From Blastomussa wellsi (Eukaryota; Cnidaria; Anthozoa; Scleractinia; Plerogyridae): a stretch of DNA of 64,000 bases. The position numbers and the translations under genes are program-made. Under the pieces are notes generated by a model, which worked only from the letters and a program-made list of their open reading frames with translations, did no database searches and was not told the DNA's origin. The stretch covers positions 19,799,510 through 19,863,509 of the forward strand of contig OX393562.1 in the NCBI GenBank assembly GCA_947652115.1, given 5' to 3'. Below, piece by piece: positions 36,171 through 46,449 of this stretch (position 1 is the first letter of the stretch; each line of letters opens with the position of its first letter).

Positions 36171-37960
36171 CGGTGTGTCCTCTATTTGTGAAAATTAATT
36201 CCCCAAGGAATTAGCCTTTACGAGTTGGAAAAAATCTTTCAAATTTTAAATTGAACATTTACAAATGGGGCTGACTAAACTGTTCTGCTGGATATATTTC
36301 AAAGCACTTTTCAAACTATTGCCCACTACTATTTGTGAAGATAGATACAAATTTCTTGATTTTAGATCGTTTAATAATTAACCAATTTTCACACCCTCAG
36401 GTGCTCCAACTTGGAAAAGTGTGACATTTCTGTGTTATTTAATCCCTGAAAACTCATCCTTGAAAGAAATAAAGTCTTTAAGCAGAGAAACTATCTTTAT
36501 TTTTTTTTTCAACATGTCCCATTTTTGCCCGTGCGGTACGTTAAATGTCATTTTTTTTTAGAACGGCCATTCGAAACATAGCCTCCTACGCAGGCGTTAT
36601 TAGGTGATTGCGTTACACTTGTCGCCACTAACGCCTGCTTAACCGCGACCAACATTCCTTTCCCATTCCTTTTCCCATTGTTTATTGTGAATACAAGAGG
36701 TAAGCGTGCGAGTCTGATTCGGTCATAAGATGGAAGGGTTAATATTTTGGGAAAGATGATCTCTCTCCCATGAACACAACAGTGGATCAGAAATATTTAT
36801 TTCAACTCTATAAAATGCTACAAAAGACTTCACCAACTCGAAAACGCAAAGCGGAATTAATTTAGAAATCATCAAAGAGGTCCAGATCCGTGGTATTAAC
36901 GAGCGAACAAATCGAAGGGTAAAATTGGAAAGAGCCAGTCAAGGCGAATACAACTTCACCGCGCTGAATCATTCATTCGACAAACTTGCCACAGAACGAT
37001 TTATAACGTCCAGTGCTGCTGGGTTAAAAGGCTGGCTTGAAAATATGTTCAACTTCTCCTTTCGATAGTTCACTGGCCCTTTGATTTGAGGCCTCCATTT
37101 GCTTAAAATTAGGTTTGAACAACCGACGATTAATGGACGGCGCACACACTTGAAAATAATATTTTTCCGAACACCAAAATCGCTACGCAGTCGTTTATAG
37201 TCTGAAACGTGGAAACTTTGACCCATAGGCTAGCTTTTCATTTGGCTGAACTTCAGTAATTCGTTGCTGGATTGTACGTCTTTTTGCGGAGCTGTGGGGA
37301 AAAATATGAAAAATGAAAATCAATGAGCCGGACTGTCGAACAAACTGAAGGCAAAACTTGATAACAAACGACTTATCGTAGCCAGTTGATAAATTAAGGA
37401 GTAAATAAGTTTCCCTTCGCAAATTCAGAACTTGCTTTCATCTAAAATGAATTTACCAGAGAAATCTCTGACTTGGAGTAAAATCAATGGTCCCTGGCAG
37501 GTTTCATCTCATCGCATGTCTCGCGGCGGGAGAGGGGTCGTGGGGATTTTAGTTGATAAAATCTGATTGGCTAAGCGGCGGTCAAGGTGAAGGTCCGCTT
37601 TCCGGATTTTAGTAGGTAAAATCTGATTGGCGAAGCGTCGGAAAGGAATGTTGGCCTCGGTTAAGCAGACGTTATTGGGGACAACTGTAACGCAATCCCC
37701 TAATAACGTCTGCGTAGGAGACTATTCGAAACACGGCCTGTTAAACCAGGCTTGGAACATTGAATGTTATTTTCAAACAAAAAATGGAATTCCACAAGTA
37801 ACTCCTGTGCCCAGTTATCAATCGACAAAAAACTCGCTTTTCTAGGGGAAACGTTATTCGTGAAAATTAATTCCCAAAGGAATTAGCTTGAACGAGTTGT
37901 AGTGAAGTTAAATGTCATTAAATAGAACGGCCATTAAAAAAACGGCGTTTTATTTCTTTG
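36171..37960. repeat. Decayed duplicated repeat block with inverted inner modules
   Basis: The phrase gtgaaaattaattcc with aaggaattagc occurs near 36188 and again near 37860; ttaaatgtcatt with agaacggccatt occurs near 36540 and 37912. A hairpin-forming module of about 95 bp (cctacgcaggcgttattagg and its complement) occurs at 36573-36660 and, inverted, at 37645-37735. Old duplicated elements with MITE insertions seem likely. Confidence 0.5.
36969..37422 (-). pseudogene. Possible helicase-like fragment
   Basis: A minus-strand frame from 37422 reads LLLNLSTGYDKSFVIKFC, similar in position and context to the Walker A region of RecQ-type helicases but with D where G is usual. A second short frame follows. 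Very fragmentary; could be chance. Confidence 0.25.
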
Positions 37961-39030
37961 AAATAGTTTTGGAACATTGCATATTGTTTAAAAAACGAAA
38001 TTCTACAAACAGCTTGTGGCTCGTTCGTCTATTTATAAATCCACAAAAATCTGACAGGTTGCAATCGAGTCCATAACTTTCTCTCTGATCGTTAGAGCGT
38101 TCATTTTAATGTAAAATTTTCTAGATCTTTGCGCACGTGGATATGACAATTGAAAACAATACCATGAATAACGAAGACTCACTTGTCAACACGAAACGTT
38201 TAATACATTAAAGGCCGAAATTTATACCCAATTATATCGCAAGTATGTTTTTATCGTATTTATATTCCCCGAAACTTCAGCCTCAAAAATTTAGATAACA
38301 CGTTCATACATTTTTTTCAAACTTTTCCAACATCGAGGCAACTATGGAAGGAACAATCTGCGTTGAGCGATTCCTGCAGGTGTCGCGGAATACGGAAAGA
38401 CGACATTACGTTCCTATGACAACTCCGATGCCATGATAACACTAATCATAACAATTTTTCAACCTTCTTTTACTGTCGTAGCCGTTTCTCGGTAGCCTTA
38501 GTAATGGTGACGTAGTGAATTCTCAAAGTTGAGTGGTGTTGCCCCTGAAAAATCCAGTCGATTCACCTTAATCTCTTGCTCAAATAATTTCATTAGGCTA
38601 CACAATGGAACAATTAAATCTTAATCAAGAAATGCAAAAAGGGTGTCATTTGACGGGGAAACGCACTGATTTGAAGTGTGACTATTTCCGACAATTTCTG
38701 ATGTACCGAAGCTGTTTTGAAAGTTTTCGATCAATTTACGAAGACAACCGAAAATTCTCGTGGAAATACCGACATGACGCAAACCACCGAGTAACGGCGG
38801 CCTGTAGAGCAGCGCCAATTGAAGGATCTAAGACTTCAGAGTTCGAACGTCAGTCATGTTAAGCAGACCCGAAGGATGAACATAAACTGACAACAACTTT
38901 ATATATGAAACGTAATTAACACGTATTACGCAACTAGAAACACTTCATTGAAAAACAATGAAAATACCAAATACAGAACCTGCAGAAAACAAATATCTGC
39001 TAAACTATTTACCGCAGATATTTTGATATT

Positions 39031-39990
39031 CTTGAGGTAATCATTTGATAGAACATCTTAAAAGCCGAAGTACCGAAGACAGATGGAAAGGTTTCGATTA
39101 ATTTCCGAAGATCGCCGAATTAAGGAATATCCGAAGACATGCACAGTTCGGTTTTATTTTGTTTCAATTCCCGATAACTGCTACAATATGTAGAAACTTA
39201 GTCCGATTAAAAAAAATAACCTCTTCTAGCGCGTATCTGTTTCTAAATATAATTGTAGTTTCGGTTTTAGGAGATTTCGCTCGTATTCCGCCAACTTGGT
39301 GTAAGAGTTTCACTTAAATCGTTTAAAAGTTCTTTCATTCAGTTTAACATGTACATTTGTGTTTTATTCCAGTATCTGTCAACACTGCTTACTGATGTGG
39401 ATCATAATCCAGAACAGCCAAGACAACTGAAGACATGAATTCTTAAACACGAACACTCGAGACAAGGTATGCTGGTTTTACTTCTTGAGGTAATTATTTG
39501 TCAGAACATCTTAAAAGCCGAAGTACCGAAGACCTATGGAAAGGTTTCGATTGATTTCCGAAGGTCACCGAATATTTTCAATGAAGATCCGAAGACACAT
39601 TCAGTGAATTTATGTTGTTTTAATTCCCGATAACTACTAAAATATGTAGAAATTTAGTGATTCAAAAAAGGAAATTATTCTAGCGTTCTACATCTGTTTG
39701 TAAATATAATTGTAGTTTTGGTTTTAGGTTTCGCTCGTATTCCACCTCGACCAAAATTGTTTTCGCGATTCAGTATGCATTTAGCCAGCTTAGTGCTGAA
39801 TTAAACTCGTTTAAAAGTTCTTTCATTCATTTTAACATGCACATTTGTTCTATTCCAGTCTTTCAGCGCTGCTTAATGATGTGAATCATAATCCAGGACA
39901 GCGAAGACAACTGAAGACAAGACGAGATAGCCTGGTTTTACTTCTAGAGGTAATCACATGACAGAACATCTTAAAAGCCGTGCATCAAGG
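39031..39990 (+). repeat. Tandem duplication, two units of about 455 bp plus partial third
   Basis: Units start at cttgaggtaatc (39031), cttgaggtaatt (39484) and ctagaggtaatc (39944), so the periods are 453 and 460 bp. Shared along the unit: gaacatcttaaaagccg, agtaccgaagac, ggtttcgatt, gtttcgctcgtattcc, and near its end cataatccag with cgaagacaactgaagaca. Each unit has a polypyrimidine-AG (ttctattccag) followed by about 100 bp and a gtaat, which resembles a small exon. No long frame spans it. Confidence 0.75.
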
Positions 39991-39999
39991 ATTAGCGAG

Positions 40000-40980
40000 C
40001 TTAAGACAATGGGTTTTCCTTAAATTTACGACGGCCTAGCCATCACCTCATAATTTACAGCTTATTATCCAAATTTTGGCCGCGGTCAGGTCGGACTTTG
40101 TACAGCAAATCTCGTAGGATGACTTCGTAGGTTGATTCGCCATCTTGAATGTTATGGAAACAGGGTGTGAAACACAGTATTTGTATAGGAATTTGATGTC
40201 AAATAGTCGAAGTAAAGTTCTATTTCTGAAATGTTCAGCCCGTAAACTTAGGATTTTACTGGTCAGGTTTGATGTATGTAAGCAAATTTACATCTCTCGA
40301 ACATGATCAGTAAAATCTTTTGGTTTCGCCTGAACACTTCATTAACAGAATTAAACGGGAATTATTTGGCATCCTATTCTTATTCGGACACTGTATTTTG
40401 TGTCAAGCTTCCACTTCTTTCAAAATGGCGGAAAATGCCCGCGAAGGTCATTGATTACCAGTTTATCAGTGTACGTCGGTTATATCGTTACTCGGTGTCT
40501 TTAAGCGAGAGCATTCAGTATTTTCTTTACTCTTCATCAAGACTTGTATAACGTGACTTCTTGAAAAATTTACCCCGAAATTCATGTCAGTTTTCATTTA
40601 TGTTTGCTGTACTTTAGCAATTGACTTTACAATCGTGATATGTAGACTTAAATAATCCTTGAGTAATTCAAGCATATACATGTAAACACTGCTGGTAGTT
40701 ATGTTGATTAATTAAAGATTGTCTTGTAAATAAAAGCAACAAGAAATAAACACTTTCAAGTTTCAATTGTCTTTTATTTATTGTTTTTGACTTCACGAAA
40801 AGTACAAAAAATAATTCGCGCTTTTAAAAGGGGCCTGGAAACTAGTCAAAATGTAGGCTATCTCTAGTACTACATTTAGTCTATGTAGGGTTGCCGAAAA
40901 GAAAAAAAATTCTGCGAGTTTGAACAGAGTCTAGTCAGAAATCAAACATATACTTAGACTTTTAAAGGGGCAAATCTTGC
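40000..40980. other. Intergenic, no gene recognised
   Basis: Contains a plus-strand frame of 82 codons (40303) without domains. AATAAA-like hexamers near 40727 and 40746 are followed by a T-rich stretch, which could mark the end of an unseen plus-strand transcript. Confidence 0.35.
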
Positions 40981-40992
40981 ACAGTGCAAGAA

Positions 40993-41153
40993 TTTTCCCG
41001 CCAAAAGACTTAGTATATTTTTGACTCTTAACCAGACAACATTCAATAACGCAGACTTTTTTTTCCAAGGACAATTTTCCCGCCAAAAGACTTAGTTTTT
41101 TTTTCGACTTTTTCCTTGCTCCCTTTTAAAAGCGCGAATATTTCCCGCCAAAA
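40993..41153. promoter_or_regulatory. Three E2F-like sites in a short diverged tandem array
   Basis: ttttcccgccaaaa occurs at 40993-41006 and 41075-41088, and tttcccgccaaaa at 41141-41153. Each is followed by gacttagt and a T-rich stretch ending near cgacttttt. The core matches the E2F/DP consensus. The shared flanks suggest that a repeat of 65-85 bp carried the site, so regulation is inference. Confidence 0.45.
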
Positions 41154-41520
41154 GACTTAGTTTTTCTTTCGACTTTTTTATTGGTTCCTTTTGTTTCTGA
41201 CTGAGTCTGTTTTCCGCGTGATTTCGTCCACGCATAATCTTCCTTCCTGAAAGCTTTAACCACTATGCTGAGGAAGTTCAAAACATTTTATTTCAGTCTG
41301 CTTCCTTAACTTGCTGGCATCTTCATTCCCTCTCCTTTGCAATATCTTATGAACCTGAAAGAAGAAACAAATTATAATAATTAGTTTAAACGTTCTGCAA
41401 AACCAAAAAATGACTTTTACAATTCTGTACTTTTTAGCCATGTTGCCATTAGACTACAATTATTCACATAATCACACTGCATGGTTGAAAGATTCCTCCT
41501 TACATTACACGAATAAACAT

Positions 41521-42210
41521 TAAGGAGTGACGATACCTTTCAACTTTCAGCAGCTAGTGTACCGCCAAAGAATATCTGACAGAAAATCGATTGCTCCAAC
41601 TGCACTGGAGAAAGATCGAAGTTTCAGATGAAATACGTTTTAGCGTAATCGGAGTTACCATAGCAACGTAGTGGCGTCATGCAGCACTTTACTCAAGACC
41701 GAATAACTTGTCACCAAGAGATAATTTTGTAAAACCCTTCCTGGATCTTTGACCTGATATACTTTTCTTGAGGTCTGCCAAATTTGAAGAATTTTTATAA
41801 GAGCGATTTCGAGAAAATGTATGGCGAAGTTTTAAGGTGTTAAAATACAAAAACAATCGTATTAGTTCCTGAATGCTATTAAAACGTTTGTTCCCCAGGC
41901 CTCATGTCAGATGACTTTGGTCTGAAATAAATTGAATAGATCAAATTTGGCAGACCTCAAGAAAATTACGTTAGGTTAAAGATCCTGGAAGGGTTTTCCA
42001 AAGGGTTATTCGGTCTCGCGTAAAGTGGGGCATGACGTCACTACGTTGCTATGGTAACTCCGATCACAATAAAATCACCTTGATCTGAAACTTTGATCTT
42101 TCTCTGGTGCACCTGGAGCAATCGATTTTCTGTCAGATACTCTATGGTGGTGCACTAGCTGCGCAAAGTTGAAAGGTATCTTCACTCAAAAATCCGATAG
42201 AGCCACCTTA
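41521..42210. mobile_element. Long foldback element of about 680 bp
   Basis: The left arm has atacctttcaactttcagc, gaaaatcgattgctcc and ggagttaccatagcaacgta. The right arm has their complements: tacgttgctatggtaactcc, ggagcaatcgattttctgtc and aaagttgaaaggtat. Homology continues inward (aaatttggcagacctcaag against its complement). Arms are about 270 bp with a short AT-rich centre. Ends lie beside ttaagg / ccttaa. Confidence 0.7.
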
Positions 42211-42727
42211 ATCTGAAGACTTGTAAATTGTAGATTGGAGATTGTAAATTATTCTTACATTCAAGAAAGTTATGTACTGGAAGTGTTTAAATTACTTTTA
42301 GCAAATTCTCAGTTGTCTCTTCCATTTTGACGCGCTCCCCGTAAAATATAACACTGAAACTTTCACATGTAAACAATAACAAGGGCGTGGATGATTAGGG
42401 CTCTTTAATAACCTGGTTTCATGGACCCTTTTCATAAATGGCTGCCAATTTAAAATACTTTTGTAAGAATTTCCCTCAGCCTCATGATTAACCTCTCTTG
42501 CCAGTAAAAATTCTTTTGAATTACCAACTCAAAAACGAGGTTAGTGTGGCTAATCTAAATACATGCAAAAGAATGAATATGGCAGACTTTTTTGCAAAAA
42601 AGTCTATAGTGATTTTCATTCCATTTAAGGTGGCTCAATACAGTTTTTTCTGGACCATACCACACAGTTTCAATTGGTAGGCGTTAAGGGAAATTGGTAT
42701 TTCCATGGCAATGATAAACAAATGTAA

Positions 42728-44480
42728 GCAATATAAAAATAGAACGACGTTTCGATGATTCCATGTCATCATTATCAAGTTCGAAGTACATGATAGAATT
42801 GATTGCATATATAGTAGTAGTAGTGTGAAAATATGTAGGGAATTAAAAACTATGTAGGGAATTAAAAAGGGAATTAAAAAGGGTATTAAAATATTGAATT
42901 GTTATGTAAAAAGTTTGGCACGAATTGAATCCGATTGGGTGTTGAGGTTTGGTTTTATGTTCCTAATCAACAGCATCTCATAGATTAGACAGTCAAACTT
43001 TGTGCGACATTTCTTTAGAACTGTAAATTGGTCTTGTAGATTAGTTGGTTGCAGCCCGTGTTCTTCTTTCAAGTGTTTACCAATAGAAGAATGTTTATGT
43101 TCAGCGATGCATTGAAAGAGGTGTTGGGATGTGTATCCGACATAATCTGTATCGCACAGATCACATGAAAATTTGTAGACAACACAATGTTGGTGAATTA
43201 AGGGAAGTTTGGCCTCCACACCTTTGATGTCATCAATGATTTTTCTACTAGTAAACACTGGGCGCAAATTACTTCCAATTTTCTTGCTGAGTTTGCCGAG
43301 ATCTTTTCGTACAGCGTCGGCCGACCTATGATCTTTGAATGGCAAGATAATTCTAATGGGCTGATCTAGTGGGATTTGGTGCTGTGGTTCGGCTTGATCT
43401 TGTGAACGGATGAAACTGTTGATGGTCGATTCGATAAGCCGCGGAGGGTACTTCAATTTCAGGAACATGTGCCTCAAGTTGTTACATTCATCAACAAAAA
43501 GATCTGGAGAAGATGAAAGACGATGTGCGCGAATTAACATTGTTTTCAAGAGTGAGTGTTTATACTTATTGTCGACGTGACTTTGATAGTGCAACAAGAG
43601 GCCTTTGTTGGTTGCTTTCCTGTGGACGCGTGTTGCTAGTTGATTTCCTTTCTTTTCAATTTCCATTCCAATGAAGGGTAGTTTATTGTTGGTTGCTAAT
43701 TCCATCGTGAAGCTAATGGAAGAGTGGGATTCATTCAATGTTGTCAAAAAGGCTTCAGCAGATGGAATATCGGGAACCAAGGCTAAGGTATCGTCCACCT
43801 ATCTTCTGTAGAAGGAAGGCAATTTGTTTCCGCTTTCCAGCTTCTCTTCAGTAGAGCACATGAAGACATTCGCAATAAGAGGGCCCAAGGGAGAGCCCAT
43901 GGCAACTCCGTCAATTTGTTCAGAGATGTCCGTTGAACTGAAAGAGTTGATGTTTGTAGCAGCCGTCAATAATTCGACAAGATCATCCTGGGTGATGTTT
44001 AACTAATGCGTTTCGTTGAACCAGTTCTGGGCAAAGGCTTTGTTAGCAAGAATCTGGATCGTTTCATCCAAGGGGATGCTTGTGAATAATGCAGAAATGT
44101 TGTACGATACAAAGATATTCTCGTTGACTTGAAACTGTTGGATTTCTTGAGCAAACTCAAAGATATCAGAAATTGTGTATTCGTTAGTTGAGAAGGGCTT
44201 CAACTGCTCGTCCAGCCATTCGCTAGGGCGTAGTTGTAAGTCCCTGTAGCAGAAAAAATTGGTCGCATGGCCAGATGCTTTCTATGTGTTTTAGGCAGTC
44301 TATACAGATGAGCTAATATGTGTTTAGGAAGAATTCTGCGGACTACCAATTCAAGGTGTTTTTCTTTTTCCAGTAAAGGATGATAATGCTTTGGCGGTCT
44401 GCCTATTTTACTTGGTCTCTCAGACTCAACTGGCTTAAATTTTGTTACATCATTGATCGATGCTTCAGATAGCAAATGAA
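42728..44480 (-). pseudogene. Penelope-like retroelement, inactivated
   Basis: The 298-codon frame (42902-43798) holds the end of the reverse transcriptase (VDDTLALVP) and a GIY-YIG-type nuclease (VVYKFSCDLCDTDYVGYTS). Upstream frames at 44003-44203 and 44200-44475 give earlier RT motifs (YNISALFTSIPLDET; YRLPKTHRKHLAMRPI). A TAG at 43799-43801 replaces the tyrosine codon expected just before VDD. Motif A has Asn where Asp is expected, and frames shift near 44210. It is therefore dead. Distinct in sequence from the 30.7-kb element. Confidence 0.85.
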
Positions 44481-44488
44481 CATAATCG

Positions 44489-45017
44489 AAGTAATTTGCG
44501 CCCAGTGTTTACTAGTAGAGAAATCATTGATGACATCAAAGGTGTGGAGGCCAAACCTCCCCTAATTAACCAACATTGTGTTGTGTACAAATTTTCATGT
44601 GATCTGTGTGATACAGATTATGTCGGATACACATCCCGACACCTCTTTCAACACATTGCCGAACATAAACATTCTTCTATTGGTAAACACTTGAAAGAAG
44701 AACACGGGCTGCAACCAACTAATCTACAAGACCAATTTATAGTTCTAAAGAAATGCCGCATAAAGTTTGACTGTCTAATCTGAGATGCTGTTGATTAGGA
44801 ACATAAAACCAAAACTCAACACCCAATCGGATTCAATTTGTGCCAAACTTTTTACATAACAATTGAATATTTTAATACCCTTTTCAATTCACTTTTTAAT
44901 TCCCTACATATTTTCACACTACTACTACTATAATATGCAATCAATTCTATCATGTACTTCAAACTTGATAACGATGACATGGAGTCATCAAAACGTCGTT
45001 CTATTTTTATATCGCTT
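44489..45017 (+). pseudogene. Second, inverted copy of the Penelope 3' half
   Basis: The plus strand repeats the nuclease end of the neighbouring element (RPVFTSREIIDDIKGVEA, VVYKFSCDLCDTDYVGYTS), then a stop and 3' region ending in aaaacgtcgttctattttt. It mirrors 42728-43277, so the two copies form an inverted repeat with arms of about 530-550 bp. Confidence 0.85.
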
Positions 45018-45493
45018 ATATTTAATCTAAAGTGCTTCACGAAACCTTTTATCATCAGAAATGATAAACAAAAGCCAAGAAATCAGCAAAAAGTGAATTT
45101 TACGCATATCAAATTTGATGTAGTATACCAATGTCTTGCAGTGCAATGTGAAGGTCTCAGACATTGGTATGAATTTCATTGCATGTACATCAAATCTGAT
45201 ACACATAAAATTCCAGTTTTACTGATTTCTTGGTTTGCAATTTATCGTTACTATGGAAATATCTATTTCCCTACGATATATACAGTGTATTATATCACAC
45301 TTCAATATACAGTAAGACCAATACCTTTTCCACATTTGATATTGATCTGAGTCCAAGAAGACTGCTAAATTGACAATTGAAAATGCTTGGTATGGTCAAG
45401 AAAAACTGCATTGAGCCATCTCAAAAGTACAGAGATTTCAGCTGGCTACCAGACTAAATCTTCTTAAAAAGGCTAAAGGGAAACTGTACTTAC

Positions 45494-45566
45494 GTTTTGT
45501 TATGATGGAGAAGTTCTTTCCTTTTTATGAGTTGATCCATCAATGTTACTGTCCAGAAACTGTTGG
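45494..45566 (-). CDS. Orphan candidate exon
   Basis: A 73-bp stretch between a polypyrimidine acceptor (ttttcttcag) and a consensus GTAAGT donor on the minus strand. One frame reads VTLMDQLIKRKELLHHNK without stops. It could join a second exon-like stretch beginning at 41354 after gtttcttctttcag. No homology recognised. Confidence 0.25.
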
Positions 45567-45659
45567 CTGAAGAAAAATAAATCAAACATTTTTTACTCAC
45601 CAGTACAATGGAAAGGATAAAATGTAAGGAATAAATTTAGGAGATTGACAGGACTGTGA

Positions 45660-45921
45660 GGGGGGTACCAGATTGGGGGTAAGCAGCTAGGAGAATTGCT
45701 ACCCTACCTCTACTCGGAAATGGGATGTTTGTCCATCGCAGGCCACTTACTCATCAGCATTCGGTCAGATTGCCCCAGCAATTTACCAGTACCCATTTTG
45801 ATTTCTTCTTCTGGGTGGAGAGAGGCATGAAAATAAATAGTCTTGGCCCGCAATAACAGTGAACCCAGATGGTCAATTTGAAGTCCAGCACACTAACTAT
45901 TAGCCCAACCACTGTGCCTGC
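45660..45921 (-). mobile_element. tRNA-derived SINE, diverged copy
   Basis: The minus-strand head GGCACAGTGGTTGGGC and a B-box-like GGGTTCACTG match the family at 13.3 and 11.4 kb. The body keeps atgggat and gtccatcgcagg blocks. Confidence 0.55.
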
Positions 45922-46449
45922 CACAATGGAGCTCCTTTACAACAAGTACCCAGTATAAACTAACTTTGTACTACATGTTAACAAAATGGAGGTTGGGTAC
46001 CCGAGACATCCAGGAGCTTCCACTTTTGGTAGCCAGTTCCTAGGGTGTGAAAGGAGGAGGAACATCTCCGAAGATCAGCTACCAGGCAGAAACACCACAA
46101 ACCGCAAGGGAATGTAGGCACTTAACAAATGCACTGGAGCATATGTATCACAAAACACTGCAGGCCACTGACTTTCAGTGAATTCACTGGCACATGTGCA
46201 TAACAGAACTCTGCTGAACCTCAAGGGAACACAAATGCTTTGTTTTTAACTCCACTGTATTTAACAACTGCATCATGAAATAATGGAGGTTGGGTGACTG
46301 AGACATCCAGGAGCTTCCACACGCTTACCCCCATAAATCCCAGCAACCCAACAATTAACTCCCACACCAAGCCAGAGGACCTCGAAGCTGAAAAACGACA
46401 AGCCAAGAGAAAGAGGGGCTCATGAATGACAGTATTCAGAGCCCCAAGG

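Larger units (their letters stand above)
42625..45412. mobile_element. Candidate TIR element carrying the inverted Penelope pair
   Basis: ggtggctcaatacagttttt near 42630 and its close complement aaaaactgcattgagccat near 45400 form inverted ends of about 50 bp, enclosing the Penelope-like sequences. Target duplication not established. Confidence 0.4.

Noticed and set aside
36588..37740. Repeated hairpins as a CRISPR-like or satellite array
   Set aside because: Only two inverted modules, irregular spacing, eukaryotic context; MITE-like repeats explain them better.
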